Assembly: GCA_028641055.1 (NCBI GenBank)
Contig: CM054057.1
Location: 397,094,541-397,158,540, forward strand
Reading direction: 5' to 3'
DNA: 64,000 bases
Source: Alopecurus myosuroides
Taxonomy: Eukaryota > Streptophyta > Magnoliopsida > Poales > Poaceae
Below are positions 32,814-44,794 of the stretch, piece by piece. Positions within the stretch are counted from its first letter, which is position 1, and every line of letters starts with the position of its first letter. Below the pieces are notes generated by a model. That model was not told where the DNA came from. It saw only the letters and a list, made by a program, of their open reading frames with translations, and searched no databases. The position numbers and the translations under genes are program-made.

Positions 32814-34187
32814 TGAAAGCTAATGATCCCTCTAATGATTTTGGTGATGATAACAACGCGGGTATCAACTATCTAACAATGTTGTTTTAGTCTGTGCAGC
32901 TGATCTCTCAGATGATTATTCATATACTCTTATAAAAAGATCAAAGAGGATTTCTGCATTCTTGAATTATTGCCACCGGATTTTTCAGTGACTACACCGG
33001 AAATTCCGGTATTTATGTGGCGGAATATCCGGCCCTGGCACCGGAATATTCCGGCCTTTCTAGTATCTACAAAACGATCAAGTTTTTTCTCCCACTGCCC
33101 GCGCACAGAAGCTGGGGCGGAAATTTGCCCCGGAAATTTCCGGTGCAAATATCCGGCCTTCTGGTACTTAGCAGAAATTGGAGTTTCCTCAGTTGCCCGC
33201 GCATAGAGATGGGGGCGGAATATTGCCCAGAAAATTCCGGGCCCGGATTATTCAAATATCCGCCCCCGGATTATTCAAAAATCCGGCTCCTGGTCCTTAG
33301 CAGTTCTTCATCAGGTACTGGTGCCCGCGCGGAGATATAGGGGATGGAATGTTGGGGCGGAAATTTCCGCCCTCCGGACTATTCAAAATTCCGGCCAGGT
33401 CAGACCAGAAATTTCTGGTGCTAACACCGGAATATTCCAGGCCCTGACAGACTGCAACGGTCAGAATTTGGTGGAGCGTATAAATAGCTGTCTTCTTCCT
33501 CTAGATAGGCAGCTCGTCCATTCCTCTCTCTCCTCCATTGTTGTAGAGCTCAAAAGGCCCCGATCTCCCTCCTCCTCCAACCAAACTCGATGCCCTTCAA
33601 GGATCTCATGGAGGAGGACTAGATCTACCTTTCCACCAAGCCAAAAAGTGTGTTCCCACACCATAACTCTTGGGATCTTGTAATCTCTTGGTTGCCTTGT
33701 CATCCAAGGGAAACCCTAGTGCTTGTAGCTTACACCTTGTAGCAAGAAGCTTCGATTGTTGAGAGCCTCCATCTCACTTGTGGAGTAGCCTCAACCCCTT
33801 GTAAAGGTTTGGTCAACGCCTTCAAGTCGACCTCATAGTGGAAACGAGAATCTCCCTCACCGGAGAATCTCACGGAGAATAAGGTGTGCACATCCGTGCT
33901 ATTGAGGAGCGCCTAGGTGGCTCCCCACCTCTCCAACGTATACGTACTTATTTCAAGAAGGAACTACGGGAAACATATCCTTGTCTCCGTGTTTTTTCGC
34001 TTGTTGTTATCTTGTGCCGTGCCTTTATTTCCATTGCTACTCGTTGCTTGTCACTTAGGGTGTTCACTTAGTTGCACATCTAATGACCAAGCTTTTACTT
34101 TCCCAAAGCCCCCACTAAAAGTGCAAAAGAATTAAAATTTGTAGGTCACCTATTCACCCCCCTCTAGTTGACCCTAGTGCACTTTCA
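32814..34187 (+). repeat. Copia 3' LTR
   Basis: 1374 bp, collinear with 22285-23681, ending CTTTCA at 34187 followed by TSD GCCGC. Same palindrome array (about 32980-33440) and TATAAATA at 33479-33486. Confidence 0.92.
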
Positions 34188-34391
34188 GCCGCCCTCTGCC
34201 CAATCTTCGTCGCACTTTCCCCCTTCTCGCCTCCTCTTTGCCTTCGTCTCCACATCGAGAAACCAGCACCGCCGCGAACTCGCAGCACATCGCCGTTCCA
34301 CGCGCGGAGAGAAAGAGCTCATCCCGCACGCCGCCGTGCTCCGCCTCCGTCTTCGACCTCGCGGCTCCACTTCTTCACCGGAAGAGAGCGA

Positions 34392-37300
34392 ATGGAGCTC
34401 GACGCCGCCGCCGGAGATCTGTACGAGGAGGAGACTGTGCCGCTGCGCGCCGGCTGGGAGGGATCCGACATGAAAGCGTCGGACTGCCAGTGGCTGGTGA
34501 ACATGCGCCGGGTCCCTCCCGGCGTCATCTGCCGCCCGCCCGGGAAGGAGCTCGGCCCCACTCGTGTCCCTAGTGAGTATGTGGTATTTTTGAGCAATTT
34601 CAAACGGGGATTTGGGCTTCCGATTTCCAAGTTCCTGCAAGACTTCTTGCGGCATTTTGGCCTTCAGCCGCACCATCTACCCGCCAACGCGGTAGCCATG
34701 CTCTCCACCCACGCCGCAGTCTGCGAAGCCTTCCTTGGCGTCTACCCCACCATACACACCTGGGCCAAATTCTTCTACCTCTGCCAGCAACTCATCCCCA
34801 ATCCCTCAAATACAATTGCCCCAAAAGAGATGACCCAAGACGGTACCACAATCATGCTCCAGCGCTCCACGGGTAACCACCCACGGGTACTCGGGCTGGA
34901 TACTTGCCGCAAGTGGCAGAGGGGCTTTCTCTACGTCAAAAACGCAACCTCCGCAGAAGGAGAGGAAGCAGTGGACCTGATCAAGCTTCCCGAATTCCAG
35001 AATGTCGTCCCTGCCGAGATGCGGAACTGGGGTTACCACCCCAGGAAGACGGTGAAGGACGCCAACCAGGTTGACGACCGCCTGCACATGCTGGCGAAGG
35101 GAGGGCTCCTCAAGGACGATCCGGTGGCCTGCTGGGTAGAGCGCCGAGTCCTTCCGCTTCAAGAGCGAGTGCACAATATGTGCTATATGGGTGGGCCTTG
35201 CGACTGCACCCAGACGACCACCTTCAAGCCAAATCCATCCTCCGGACCACACTCTCGGACACCTGGTTCTACGGCTTCGTGCCGTATAGCCATGCCAAAC
35301 CAATTCCCCAAGTAAGTAACCCTCTCAGCACACTCAGTTGGTCTCTATTCTTATTTCTTTACTGCATACCGAGTAGGCAATACCTTAGCCTCTTATTCGA
35401 ACATGCTTTATATTTGCATTTTATACTGGATAGAGCTCCTATATTAGAACTTAGCTTAGTATGCTTTTTTTGTGCATGCTGTTCAGAGTAGAGCCTCCCC
35501 CTGTTTTCCTGCTTAGGACTTAGTCGTAAATGCTTTTATGTTTCCATGTTAGGCCGAGTAGAATTTCTACTCTCTTCCTTCTTCTAGGACTTAGCATTTT
35601 GTGCTTTATGTTTGCATGCTAGACCGAGTAGAATTTCTCTATTGAAGCTTAGCTTACCGTGCTTTATGTTTGCACTTTCAGCATATCGCTCGCCAGAAAC
35701 AGGAGGACGATGTCGTCTTCAAGAGGAACTAGAAGCCGTACCGGACCGAGGACGACGCGAAGGGGTTCGACGTCCAGGATACGCTTTGTATCCCTCGTGC
35801 ATGCCAAGAAGGTAAGTCCCGAGATTACACCTCTATTCGGGACTGGTCTGATGATGAAGAAGGTGACCGAGTTCACCTACATGCACCTCACTTCATACTT
35901 TGACCTTTCTCGTTTCTATCTCCCATACTTGTTTATTCCAGCCGCGGACGACCCGGAGGTGGAGGAGGAGGGGGAGGAGCCACTTGACGTGGCGCCTGTT
36001 TCCATGGCCGCCCCCACCTAATCCAGGAAGAGAGCGGGCAGCGGAGCATTGGAGCCCCCTGCCAAGAAGATGAAGAAGAAGGCTGGCAAGAAGAACGCCG
36101 GGTGCAAGAAACGCCCAACCATGGACGGGTAAGTGCCTCCGAGTTCCCCTTATCCTATGCACATCATAATCTTCTATGTACCCTTTTTGCTCTCTTTCTT
36201 CTCTGCATCCCTTTGATTCTGTGTCTTCTCTTTTTATCTTCTCTCGGTGATGCACTTGACGCCGAGGCCACCAACGAGCCCCCCAGAGAAGTATGCCCTA
36301 GAAGTTGTGAACCTTTCCAACGATGAAGGGGACAAACAGCCAGAGGACAGGACGCAGATGTCCTCCCCTCCTCGAGAAGAACATGATCTTCGTGCCGAGA
36401 ACACCGGCGCCGAGATGGAGATAGACCAAGTTCCAGAGCAGTTGCAACCCAACACTCAGCAGGCTGCCCAGGAGCCCACCACTGAGAGACCACCATCACC
36501 GCCAGCAGCCTCCGCTTAGGAGCCCAGAGACAACGCTGCCGAGCACCTGCAAGATGACTCCGCCATGGAGAAACCAGATCCTGCTGCCGAGCAGCGGGAA
36601 GAAAACCCTGCCGAGCAGCAGCAAAGGACCCCGCCCGCACAGGACCGGGTTATGGAGCAGCCGCCGCCCCAAGGCCAAGCTCAGCCTGATGCTGCGCCGG
36701 TTAGCCAGCCACACGCGCCGCCAACCAAGAAGATGCCTTCTCCGGATGCTGGGCAACCCAGCCAACAGCAGCCGCGAGGGCCTCCGCCAGCTACACAGAT
36801 GCCGCCCCCAAAGCCAAGGACCACTCCTGCTGCCCCTGGCGCCGACAAATCACCAACTGCACCGAGAACCAAGCCCTCAGCTACATCGACTGTGGCGGAG
36901 AAGACCGCACCTAAGACTTCAAAGATCACCAAATCCAGCGGCAGTCAGGACCAGACCTACCGGGTACCCGCCCCTACTCCCTCAGCAACGAGCGGCGCGC
37001 TGGTGCCCGTTAAGACTGGGCCGGTTACCCGGAGTACCAAACTTGTCCAGACCTCCATCAAGTTTGGTTCTTAAGAACAACAAGCTCCTGAAGCTCGCGC
37101 CAGCACACTCGCCAAGAGTGCGCTCTACCCAGACCACTGGGCGATCTGCTAGAGCTCAACCAACAGAAACAGTCGCAAGAAGCCGTGCGGAAGGCGAAGC
37201 TGAAGGAAAGGAGGATGGTGGACCACTCCGGGACCACATGAAAGGTTCCTTCCCTGCGCATTGGGGACATGCAGCCTCCCTCAGAGTACGCGCTCCAAGA

Positions 37301-39578
37301 GGACACTGGAACTATCATCGACCGGATAGGTTTTGTGGAGCAGTACTGGGATAGCAAGAAGCACGGTCACGCCGAGTGGGATGGCGTGCACCTGAAGAAT
37401 CTTGACACTTACCGGCAAGCCTGGAACAAGCCTGATGCCGGTCCTGTCACGATGGCCATGTCCTCCTCCAGCAGTACCTTGGCACACAAATTGTACTGCC
37501 TGCGCAAGGCTGCTGAGGACACCAAGAACACCAATCGGGTAAGTAATTTTTCCTCTCCATCCGGATTTCTGCGCTGCCTATTTCTTTCCACATTACTCTT
37601 TCTCTTCTATCCACTACCCAGTCCTCGAGATTCGGGCCGAGTAGGTAAAGCTCAACCGATTTGCAATCTACTCGGGCCAAATCTTCTAACTTGAAATATT
37701 TCCTTCTTCCTTGCAGGAGAGCACCCAGACCCGGACCAACATCTTCCGCCAACTTCTGTGGTCACACTGGTCCATCCGGGATAGAAACCGGGTGCTGGAG
37801 TTCGAGAAGAGCGAGAGGGACGCTCTGGAGAAGAACGTCACGGACACCGTTACCAAATTGTCCTCTGTTGAAAGTGAGTACTTAGCTTTTTGGTTTGTGC
37901 GTTTTTTGATTACGCCCATTTTTTGTTTTTGTTCAATCATTGTCTTCTCTGCAGGCGAGCTCAAGGCGCTCGTTGACAGGCACCAAGACTGCGAGGTCAT
38001 TGCTGCATCAGCGCAGAGTAAAATTTCCTATTTGGAAGGTGAGCTAATCCCTCTCTTCTCTTGACTTGGTTTCTGTTGCTTTTTCATACTGCTAAACATG
38101 TGGCTCTTTCCACAGAAGAGTACAAAAGCTTCCGAGAGCAGCACCTGGAGTGCCTCACCCCGACTGAAGCGCAGCAGCAAGTGCAGGCCCGAGAGGCCCA
38201 GCTACAGAAAGTTCTGGATGCCGAGAAGGCTGAAGTTCATAAGCTCCAACTCAAGCTTACTGATGCACTCAAGACAACGATTGAAGCCGGGAACGAGAAG
38301 ACAACAGTATTAAACCGGGCTGCCTCAGAGAAGCAGGAGCTCGAGAGCGAGATAAGATCTCTGAAAGAGTGAAATCAAACTCTCGTGGGCATGGTGAATG
38401 ATTCACGCCGTCTCCAAGACAGGCACATCCGGCTTGCTGATGACTGGAGGACCCGACTAGGGGCCCTTGTCCTGGAACTGAGCTGTGAGTTCTCGCTATT
38501 CTTCATTCTATTCGGTCTTTGTCTCTCTGATTTCTTCTATTCGGTTTTCCTTCTTCCTAGTTCTCTCTTCTGACTCAAACTAGCATGCCCTTCTCTAGAT
38601 ACCTTCCCGGACTTCAATGATGCTGCTGAGACCGCTGTGGAGAAAGCAAGAAGGGCAAGGGAAGCTTCCGGCCTCAACATAGATGAGTCCGCCAGCATCG
38701 ATGATCACATTCAAAATATCAAAACTCGGGTTATATCCCTCAAGGGTCTGGGCGCCTCCATGGTTTCCACTGCCATGAACTTCCACAAGCTATTCTGGTT
38801 AGAGCGGCAGATTCCAGATACCATCAACGAGATGGCGGCCAACCTGAACCATGTCAAGGAGGAACTGAAGAAGTTGCGTGCCTCCGCAGCCCGGGCTGGT
38901 GTGGATGAGGCCCTGCACTTCATACTGTCCTGGTATGAAAATCTGGATCTTGACAGGATCAGTACCCTCCAGAATGGCTCTAAGTGGACTGGCCGGGATG
39001 AGTGCGTCTTGCGCCGGAAAGAGGTTGCCAACGAGCTCGCGTCATATACAGAAACGCAACAGTACCTCGACGGCCCCATGGAGCCGGATATCAATGCCGA
39101 AGGAGATGACGAGGAAGAAGATGAACCTGAGGGTGATAGAGATGCTAGTGAAGCCGGCAGCTTGGGCGACGAAGAGGAAGAGCACGAAGATGCTGAAGAA
39201 GAGGGGACCGAGCAGCGCAACACTCCTGTGGAGTCCGGGATGGAGGTGGACTCGGAAATCATCAAGCCAGGAGCTGGTTCTGACGGAGTCCAGGCTGAGT
39301 CGCAGCCCATCACCCAGAATGGAGTTGTCACCACCGAGATGGTGATCGACACTCCCGCTCCTGAGTTGGGCGCAACTAGGGCTGCAACCGAGAACATCGC
39401 CTCCGAGCTTGCTCCTCCACCCGGCGACTCTGCTGCCCAGGCCACCAATGCCGCATCTGAGCCAGCCTCCGCTACTCCAACTTCCACCACTCAAGAGCCT
39501 GCTTCCACAACTCCTGTTACCAAGCTCGTGGCGCCTACCAACACCGAGACGAACTCTACCTCATCAACTGTTGCCTAA
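34392..39578 (+). pseudogene. Spliced antisense extra gene of the Tat element (Transposase_28-type N-terminus)
   Basis: Runs against gag-pol. Exon 1 starts at the ATG at 34392 (MELDAAAGDLYEEET). Its block VPSEYVVFLSNFKRGFGLP..FLRHFGLQPHHLPANAV fits the 'putative gypsy type transposon' family (Pfam Transposase_28). A frame change lies near 35215. Donor/acceptor pairs: 35312/35681, 35812/35941, 36129/about 36245 (acceptor decayed), 37539/37716, 37874/37954, 38039/38115, 38485/38598. Middle exons encode a Pro/Gln/Ala-rich part (36565-37074) and coiled coils (VQAREAQLQKVLDAEKAEV). The last exon (38599-39578) is helical, then acidic. Stops (for example near 35732, 36018 and 38371) disable it. Function unknown; antisense expression is inferred. 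Confidence 0.75.
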
Positions 39579-40049
39579 ACTCCTGCATTTTTATCCTTAA
39601 ACACTTATCAGATCCCCAGTATGCCGGGTGCAGATGTAACAAATACTTTCATGGTTCCTCGCGCTACTCAGTTTTAGTTGTTTCGTTAGCAAGACTGGCT
39701 CAATGCTGGATTGCGTTAAAATTCAAGTCCCTGAGTTGCTTTTTTCATTCACTTGATTCCTTTGTCTTTGCTCTACCTGCCACTTGTGGATTTTTTGGTA
39801 GTCGAGTCACAAGATTTCAAAAACCAAGTTTCAGATACTTAACCACTTTGAGATTTGGATTCTAACGTTGCCCCACACTTAGCCGAAAGGACAGAAAAGG
39901 AAAACACCCTACTCGGTTGTTGTGCTCTTCTTTCCTTAGCAGTTTTTTCATGTGTTCATTGACCTTTGGCTTGTTCTCTTGCTTGCCATGAAGCCGGGTT
40001 GCGGACAGCAGCAGAGTTGAAGACTTGGCCCTTGGGTTTAAACACACTA
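39579..40049. other. Spacer where the Tat pol and antisense gene converge
   Basis: About 470 bp with no gene; presumably the 3' ends of both transcripts. A pol read-through frame extends to 40050, but homology to integrase ends near 40200. Confidence 0.5.
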
Positions 40050-41525
40050 CTAAACATACGCGTGAAAGTTTGAGTATAAGAACTGAGTAGGCAAAGGAAA
40101 TAAAGTAAACGACACAGAGCAAGTTTGGCAAAGGCAGTCCCCGAGTTCGAATTCGGAGTGCCGACTTGAATTTAACTCGGTTGAGTAGATACATACAATG
40201 TTTGCTGATGAATGAAAATGGCAGAGTAGAGCTACATTCCAGGGACGTTTGGTTTCCTCTCCGGATTTATCCGCCCTGTTCTTCCGTGGCGCCTGTGCAT
40301 CGATGAGATAATATGCATCATTGTGTAGAGCCTTCCTCACAATGAAAGGCCCTTCCCACGGAGGGGATAGCTTGTGCATCCCGGCTGTGTGATGCACGAG
40401 CCTAAGGACCATGTCTCCTTCTCGAAAAATCCTTGGGTTTACTTTCCAGCTATGATATCTTCTCAGATTATGTTGATATATAGCTAAGCCGGACAGAGTT
40501 AACTCTCCTGCTTCCTCGAGCAGGTCCACATCATCTTCTCGGGCTGCCTCTGCCTCAGTACAGAGCGTTACTCTGGGTGAGTCATGCTCAAGGTCAGTGG
40601 GCAACACAGCCTCAGCTCCATATACCAGGAAAAATGGTGTGTATCCGGTTGACCGGTTAGGGGTAGTCCTTAGACTCCACAACACCGCCGGCAACTTGTC
40701 CAGCCAACAACCAGGGGTTCTCTGTAGTGGCTCAATCAGCCTTGGCTTTATCCCGAAAAGGACCATGCCATTAGCTCTTTCAACTTGGCCATTCAAGGCC
40801 AGATGCGCGACTGACGCAACGTTTAGTCGGATCCGCTTCTCTTTGCAGAACCTAGCAAAGGCTCCCTCAGCAAAGTTTGTTCCATTGTCCGTGATGATCC
40901 CATGCGGGTAGCCGTATCTCAGAATGATATCCTTCAAGAAGCTCACTGTTGTGTTTCCGTCACATTTCCGGATAGGATTGACTTCAATCCATTTGGTGAA
41001 CTTGTCCACCATAACCAAAATGTGAGTCATGTTGCCTCTAGCTGGCTTGAAAGGGCCCACCATATCCAAACACCATACTGCAAAAGGCCAAGTGATAGGG
41101 ATGGTTTTCAACTCGGAAGCTGGCATATGAATCTTGCTTGCATATCTCTGGCACCCGTTGCACTTTCTCACTAGATCTTCTGCTTGTTGCAAGGCAGTGA
41201 GCCAAAAGAATCCATGCCGGAATGCCTTCTTGACCTGTGCCCGAGATGAGGCATGATGCTCACACTCTCCTTGATGTATTTCTCTGAGAATCTCTTCTCC
41301 TTCTTCTGGTTCAACACAGCGTTGGAGTACTCCAACAGGGCTTCTCTTGTGGAGCTCCTTGTTGATGATGGTGTAGCCCTTGGATCTTCTCTGTATTTTC
41401 CTGGCTGTGACCTCGTCACTCGGCAATGTGCCATCCATTAGAAAGGATAATATGGGCAGAGCCCAACTCGGTGTCTCGCGGATAGGAAACACTGGTTCGT
41501 CCACTTCCATTGGATTAGCTGCCAT
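40050..41525 (-). CDS. Tat element integrase (open frame)
   Basis: 491 codons without a stop, the longest frame of the element. Residues 84-125 form the HHCC zinc finger (H..H..., CNGC). The catalytic core has LDMVGPF (Asp ~154), ITDNGTNF (Asp ~213) and GQVERANG (Glu ~249), all present, although the motif before the Glu is HLALNG in place of HPQTNG. The C-terminal part holds FFLVYGAEAVLPTD and LRRYHSWKVNPRIFREGDMVLR. Similarity to family members ends near residue 440 (RPWNVALL), so the last ~50 codons are probably read-through. It joins element DNA to the genome. The 5' end runs on from an upstream frame with a shift. Confidence 0.85.
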   Translation of the reverse strand: MAANPMEVDEPVFPIRETPSWALPILSFLMDGTLPSDEVTARKIQRRSKGYTIINKELHKRSPVGVLQRCVEPEEGEEILREIHQGECEHHASSRAQVKKAFRHGFFWLTALQQAEDLVRKCNGCQRYASKIHMPASELKTIPITWPFAVWCLDMVGPFKPARGNMTHILVMVDKFTKWIEVNPIRKCDGNTTVSFLKDIILRYGYPHGIITDNGTNFAEGAFARFCKEKRIRLNVASVAHLALNGQVERANGMVLFGIKPRLIEPLQRTPGCWLDKLPAVLWSLRTTPNRSTGYTPFFLVYGAEAVLPTDLEHDSPRVTLCTEAEAAREDDVDLLEEAGELTLSGLAIYQHNLRRYHSWKVNPRIFREGDMVLRLVHHTAGMHKLSPPWEGPFIVRKALHNDAYYLIDAQAPRKNRADKSGEETKRPWNVALLCHFHSSANIVCIYSTELNSSRHSEFELGDCLCQTCSVSFTLFPLPTQFLYSNFHAYV

Positions 41526-43517
41526 GACTTGCTCCGAGTTGGAGACGAGTTCCCGAGTCCCCGAGTACTGAGAAATGATCCCCTCGATGAATGCGACAGT
41601 CCCCGGGTTTGCAGAGGCAGTCCCCGGGTTCTATTTTGAGCCCTCCAAATCAATCTCCAAAGGAACAGCTTCCGAGTACAGCAGCCCTGGAATGAATATT
41701 GACTCAGAGATGGGAGATGGCTTGATGGATGGCTTCCTCAAATGTTCCAGAGCAATCCCAGGCGGGGTGAACTACCGAGAAGATCCCAACTTAGACAGGG
41801 TATCGGCTGCATCATTCTCAGCTCGGTGAATGTGATGGAACTCACATGCATCGAAGAATCCGGTCATATTTTGGACGAGGAACCAGTAAGATGCCATATT
41901 GGCATCCAACGCGTCCCAAGTCCCCGAGACTTGTTTAACTACCACGTCCGAGTCACCATAGAAAACAATCCGCCGGACTCCAATTTCCTTGGATACCCTC
42001 AAGCCATGTACCAGTGCTTCGTACTCGGCTACATTATTGGACGCCGACAAGTGGATCTGCAAGACATATCTGAGTTGATCTCGCTTGGGCGAGGCGAGCA
42101 CCACACCGGCACCGAGCCCTTCTTTTACTTTGGAGCCATCAAAATGCATCTTCCAGAAATTCCTTTCCGATAAGGGAGGCTCATACTGCATCTCGGCCCA
42201 ATCCACCAAGAAATCCGCCGGAGTCTGTGACTTGATTGCCTCTCTTCTTGCGTACAGTGGAGTGTACACGGCTAGATCGATCGCCCATTTGGCTACCCGG
42301 CCGCTTGCATCCTTGTTGCCCATGATCTCCGAGATGGGAGCGGTGCTCACCACCGTAATGGGATGCTCCTGGAAATAGTGCTTGAGTTTCTTGGCACCCA
42401 GGTATACACCATATGTCATCTTCTGATAGTGTGGGTAATTTTGCTTGGAGCTGGATAACACCTTGCTGAGATAATACACTGGCCGATGCACGGTTTTGTC
42501 TTCCTCTTCTTGTTCCACTACCACCACCACACTAACTACCCGGTTGGTGGCCGCAATATAGAGCAGCATTGGCTCCTTGGGCAATGATCTTGCCAGGATG
42601 GGAGCGCTACCCAGCATGGTCTTGAGTTCTTTGAAGGCCACATCAGCTTGTGGTGTCTAGACAAACTTGTCACTTTTCTTCATGAGCTGATAAAGAGGCA
42701 GCACCTTTGCACCCATTCTTCTGAGGAAGCTGCTAAGAGAAGCAAGGCATCCAGTAAATTTCTGCACATCCTTCAATGATCTCGGCAATGACATGCTCTC
42801 TATAGCTTTTATATTTGAAGGATTGGCCTCAATGCCCCGACTGGATACCAAGAAGCCGAGTAGCTTGCCAGCCGGGACACCAAATGTGCACTTGGTTGGA
42901 TTCAGTTTCATCCGGTATTTGCGCAAGCTGGCAAATGTTTCCTCAATATCGCTCAGCAGAGTGTGTTTTTCTTTCGTTTTGATGACAATGTCATCTACGT
43001 ACACCTGCACATTCTTGCCTATCTGGTCATGCAAGCATTTTTGCATGCACCTCTGATATGTAGCCCCAACATTTCTCAATCCAAAACACATGACAAGATA
43101 GCAATAAGCCCCGTACGGGGTAATAAAAGCAGTCTTTATTTGATCAGCCGGGTTCAGAGGTATCTGGTGAAAACCAGAGTAGGCAACAATGAAAGACAAA
43201 TGTTCGCACCCGGCAGTGGAATCGATCACCTGATCTATGCGGGGTAGCGGGAACGGGTCCTTGGGGCAGGCCTTGTTCAAGTCGGTGTAGTCTACGCACA
43301 TGCGCTAGGCCACAACAGCCTTGGGATCCTCCTTCTTCTTGTCCACCATGACCGGATTGGCTAGCCAATCCGGATGCAGTACCTCCATGATAAATCCACT
43401 TGTCAGCAGCTTTGTGATCTCGTCACCAATAGCTTTCCTTCTCTCAGCCGGAAAGCGGCGCATTTCTTGCTTAACCGGCTTGGCGTCAGGGCGCACATGC
43501 AAGGAGTGCTCAACCAA
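41526..43517 (-). pseudogene. Tat element reverse transcriptase, RNase H and second RNase H
   Basis: RT begins in 43517-43305 (PAERRKAIGDEITKLL), has a stop at 43305 where Trp is expected before RMCVDYTDLNK, and continues at 43301-42657. The first catalytic Asp is lost: FIVAYSG where the family has FLDAYSG (codon at 43187). YVDDIVIKT is intact (about 43001). A stop at 42657 precedes 42641-41772. The first RNase H there lacks its catalytic residues (LYIAATNRVVS). The second, archaeal-type RNase H keeps FDGS, NVAEYEALVHGL, GDSD and NDAAD. The double RNase H is diagnostic of the Tat lineage. RT cannot work. Confidence 0.88.
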
Positions 43518-44794
43518 CTCCCTCGGGTCACCCGGAAGGTCCTGATTGGACCATGCAAAGACATCTCGATTCTCACGGAGGAAGTGGATGAGCTCGCTTT
43601 CCTATTTCTCCTCCAACCCGGCACCAATGATGGCCACACGCTCCGGGAACTCTGGGTCAATCTGCACCTTCTTTGTTTCTTGGGAGGCCTGGAAGGTGAC
43701 CCCATACTGAGAACTCGGCATGCCAAACATACCGTCTTCAGCTGCCTGGGCCATGGCCACTACCTCATGTATCTTCTTCTTCTCGGCAGCAATGACCATG
43801 GACTCGACAAGCCGAGATCAGCAGATGCACATTCCAGAGAGCGCATGTAGTCACCCGAGATGGTGATGATGCCATTGGGGCCAGGGATCTTCATCTTCAG
43901 ATAGGCCGCATGAGCAGAGGCCATGAACTTGGTTAGAGCAGGCCTGCCGAGCAGGGCGTGGTAGGGGCTCTGAAGATCAACCACCTCAAACTGTAGGCAC
44001 TCGGTCCGGCAGTTCTCCCTAGTGCTGAAAAGCACGTCCATCCAGATGCGGCCTATAGGAGCACAAGACACTCCCGGCACAATGCCGTGAAAGGTGGTCC
44101 GGCTGGGTAGCAGCATGTTCTTGGCAAGGCTGAGCTTCTCCATGGTAGCTCGGTACATGATCTTGATGCTGCTCCCGTTGTCGATCAGCACCTTGCTGAA
44201 CTTCACGTTCTTCTTGGTCCCCAAGAAAGTGGGGTCCACCACCAGAGCATATGTACCTGGGTTGGGAATTATCTTGGGATGAACTGCTCTGGACCAGACT
44301 ATCTCCTGGTCGCACCACTCCATGTAGTGCGGCACGGATGGCATCACGACATTTACCACCATCGCGCGCCTGCGCTGGAACTGCTTGTCATCCGGCTGAG
44401 TGGTGAACACCATGTAGCTCTCGTGGTGTTCCTGGTACTGGTTCCTGTCCCCAGCACCACCATCATTGTTGTTGTTCTGGTTGGCATTGTTGCGGTTGTT
44501 TTTGCGGGTGTAGTAGTAGTTGTTGCGGTTGTTGTTGTTGAAGTTGCGTTTATAGTTGTTGTTGGCTCCCTGCACCACTTGGTGCACGTTCTCCCTCCTT
44601 TGGTTCTCGGCCGGCCTGGGAGCAGCTGCCCGAATAGGCTGCACATTGGCACCCGGGAGCGGAAGAGGAGGAGGAGGAGGCAGCTGACTGAAAGTCTCAC
44701 TGTTGATCCTGTCCCACCAGCTGCACTGCCGGGTAGTGTGGTTGGCTGGCCTACTCGGATGCAAAGTATGAAAGCTACACGGTCCATCCTTCAT
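43518..44794 (-). pseudogene. Tat element gag C-terminus and protease
   Basis: The open frame 44794-43760 starts in gag: CSFHTLHPSRPANHTTRQC (a gag Cys/His cluster), then Pro-rich and a long Asn-rich run (about 44570-44470). The protease active site is VLIDNGSSIKIMY (about 44190); DNG in place of the usual D-[ST]-G is common in Tat proteases. ALLGRPALTKFMA follows. A frame change near 43800 leads to 43799-43602, a stop at about 43602, then the start of reverse transcriptase. Confidence 0.8.

Larger units (their letters stand above)
22285..34187 (+). mobile_element. Sirevirus-type Ty1/copia element with extra 3' ORF
   Basis: 11.9 kb, LTRs 22285-23681 and 32814-34187, termini TGAAAG...CTTTCA, perfect TSD GCCGC (22280-22284; 34188-34192). 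Order is initiator-Met primer site, gag with zinc knuckle, long coiled-coil linker, protease, integrase, reverse transcriptase, RNase H, promoter-like palindrome region, extra ORF, two polypurine tracts. Integrase before reverse transcriptase marks copia. The coiled-coil extension of gag, the extra ORF and the palindrome-rich LTRs fit the Sirevirus lineage. The two LTRs differ at five positions in their first ~125 bp, and pol has several stops and frameshifts, so it is not recent. Confidence 0.9.

Noticed and set aside
38711..39490. 259-codon minus-strand ORF in the last antisense-gene exon
   Set aside because: Exact mirror of the + strand coding exon; Ser-rich shadow of an acidic, Ala/Glu/Pro-rich sequence.
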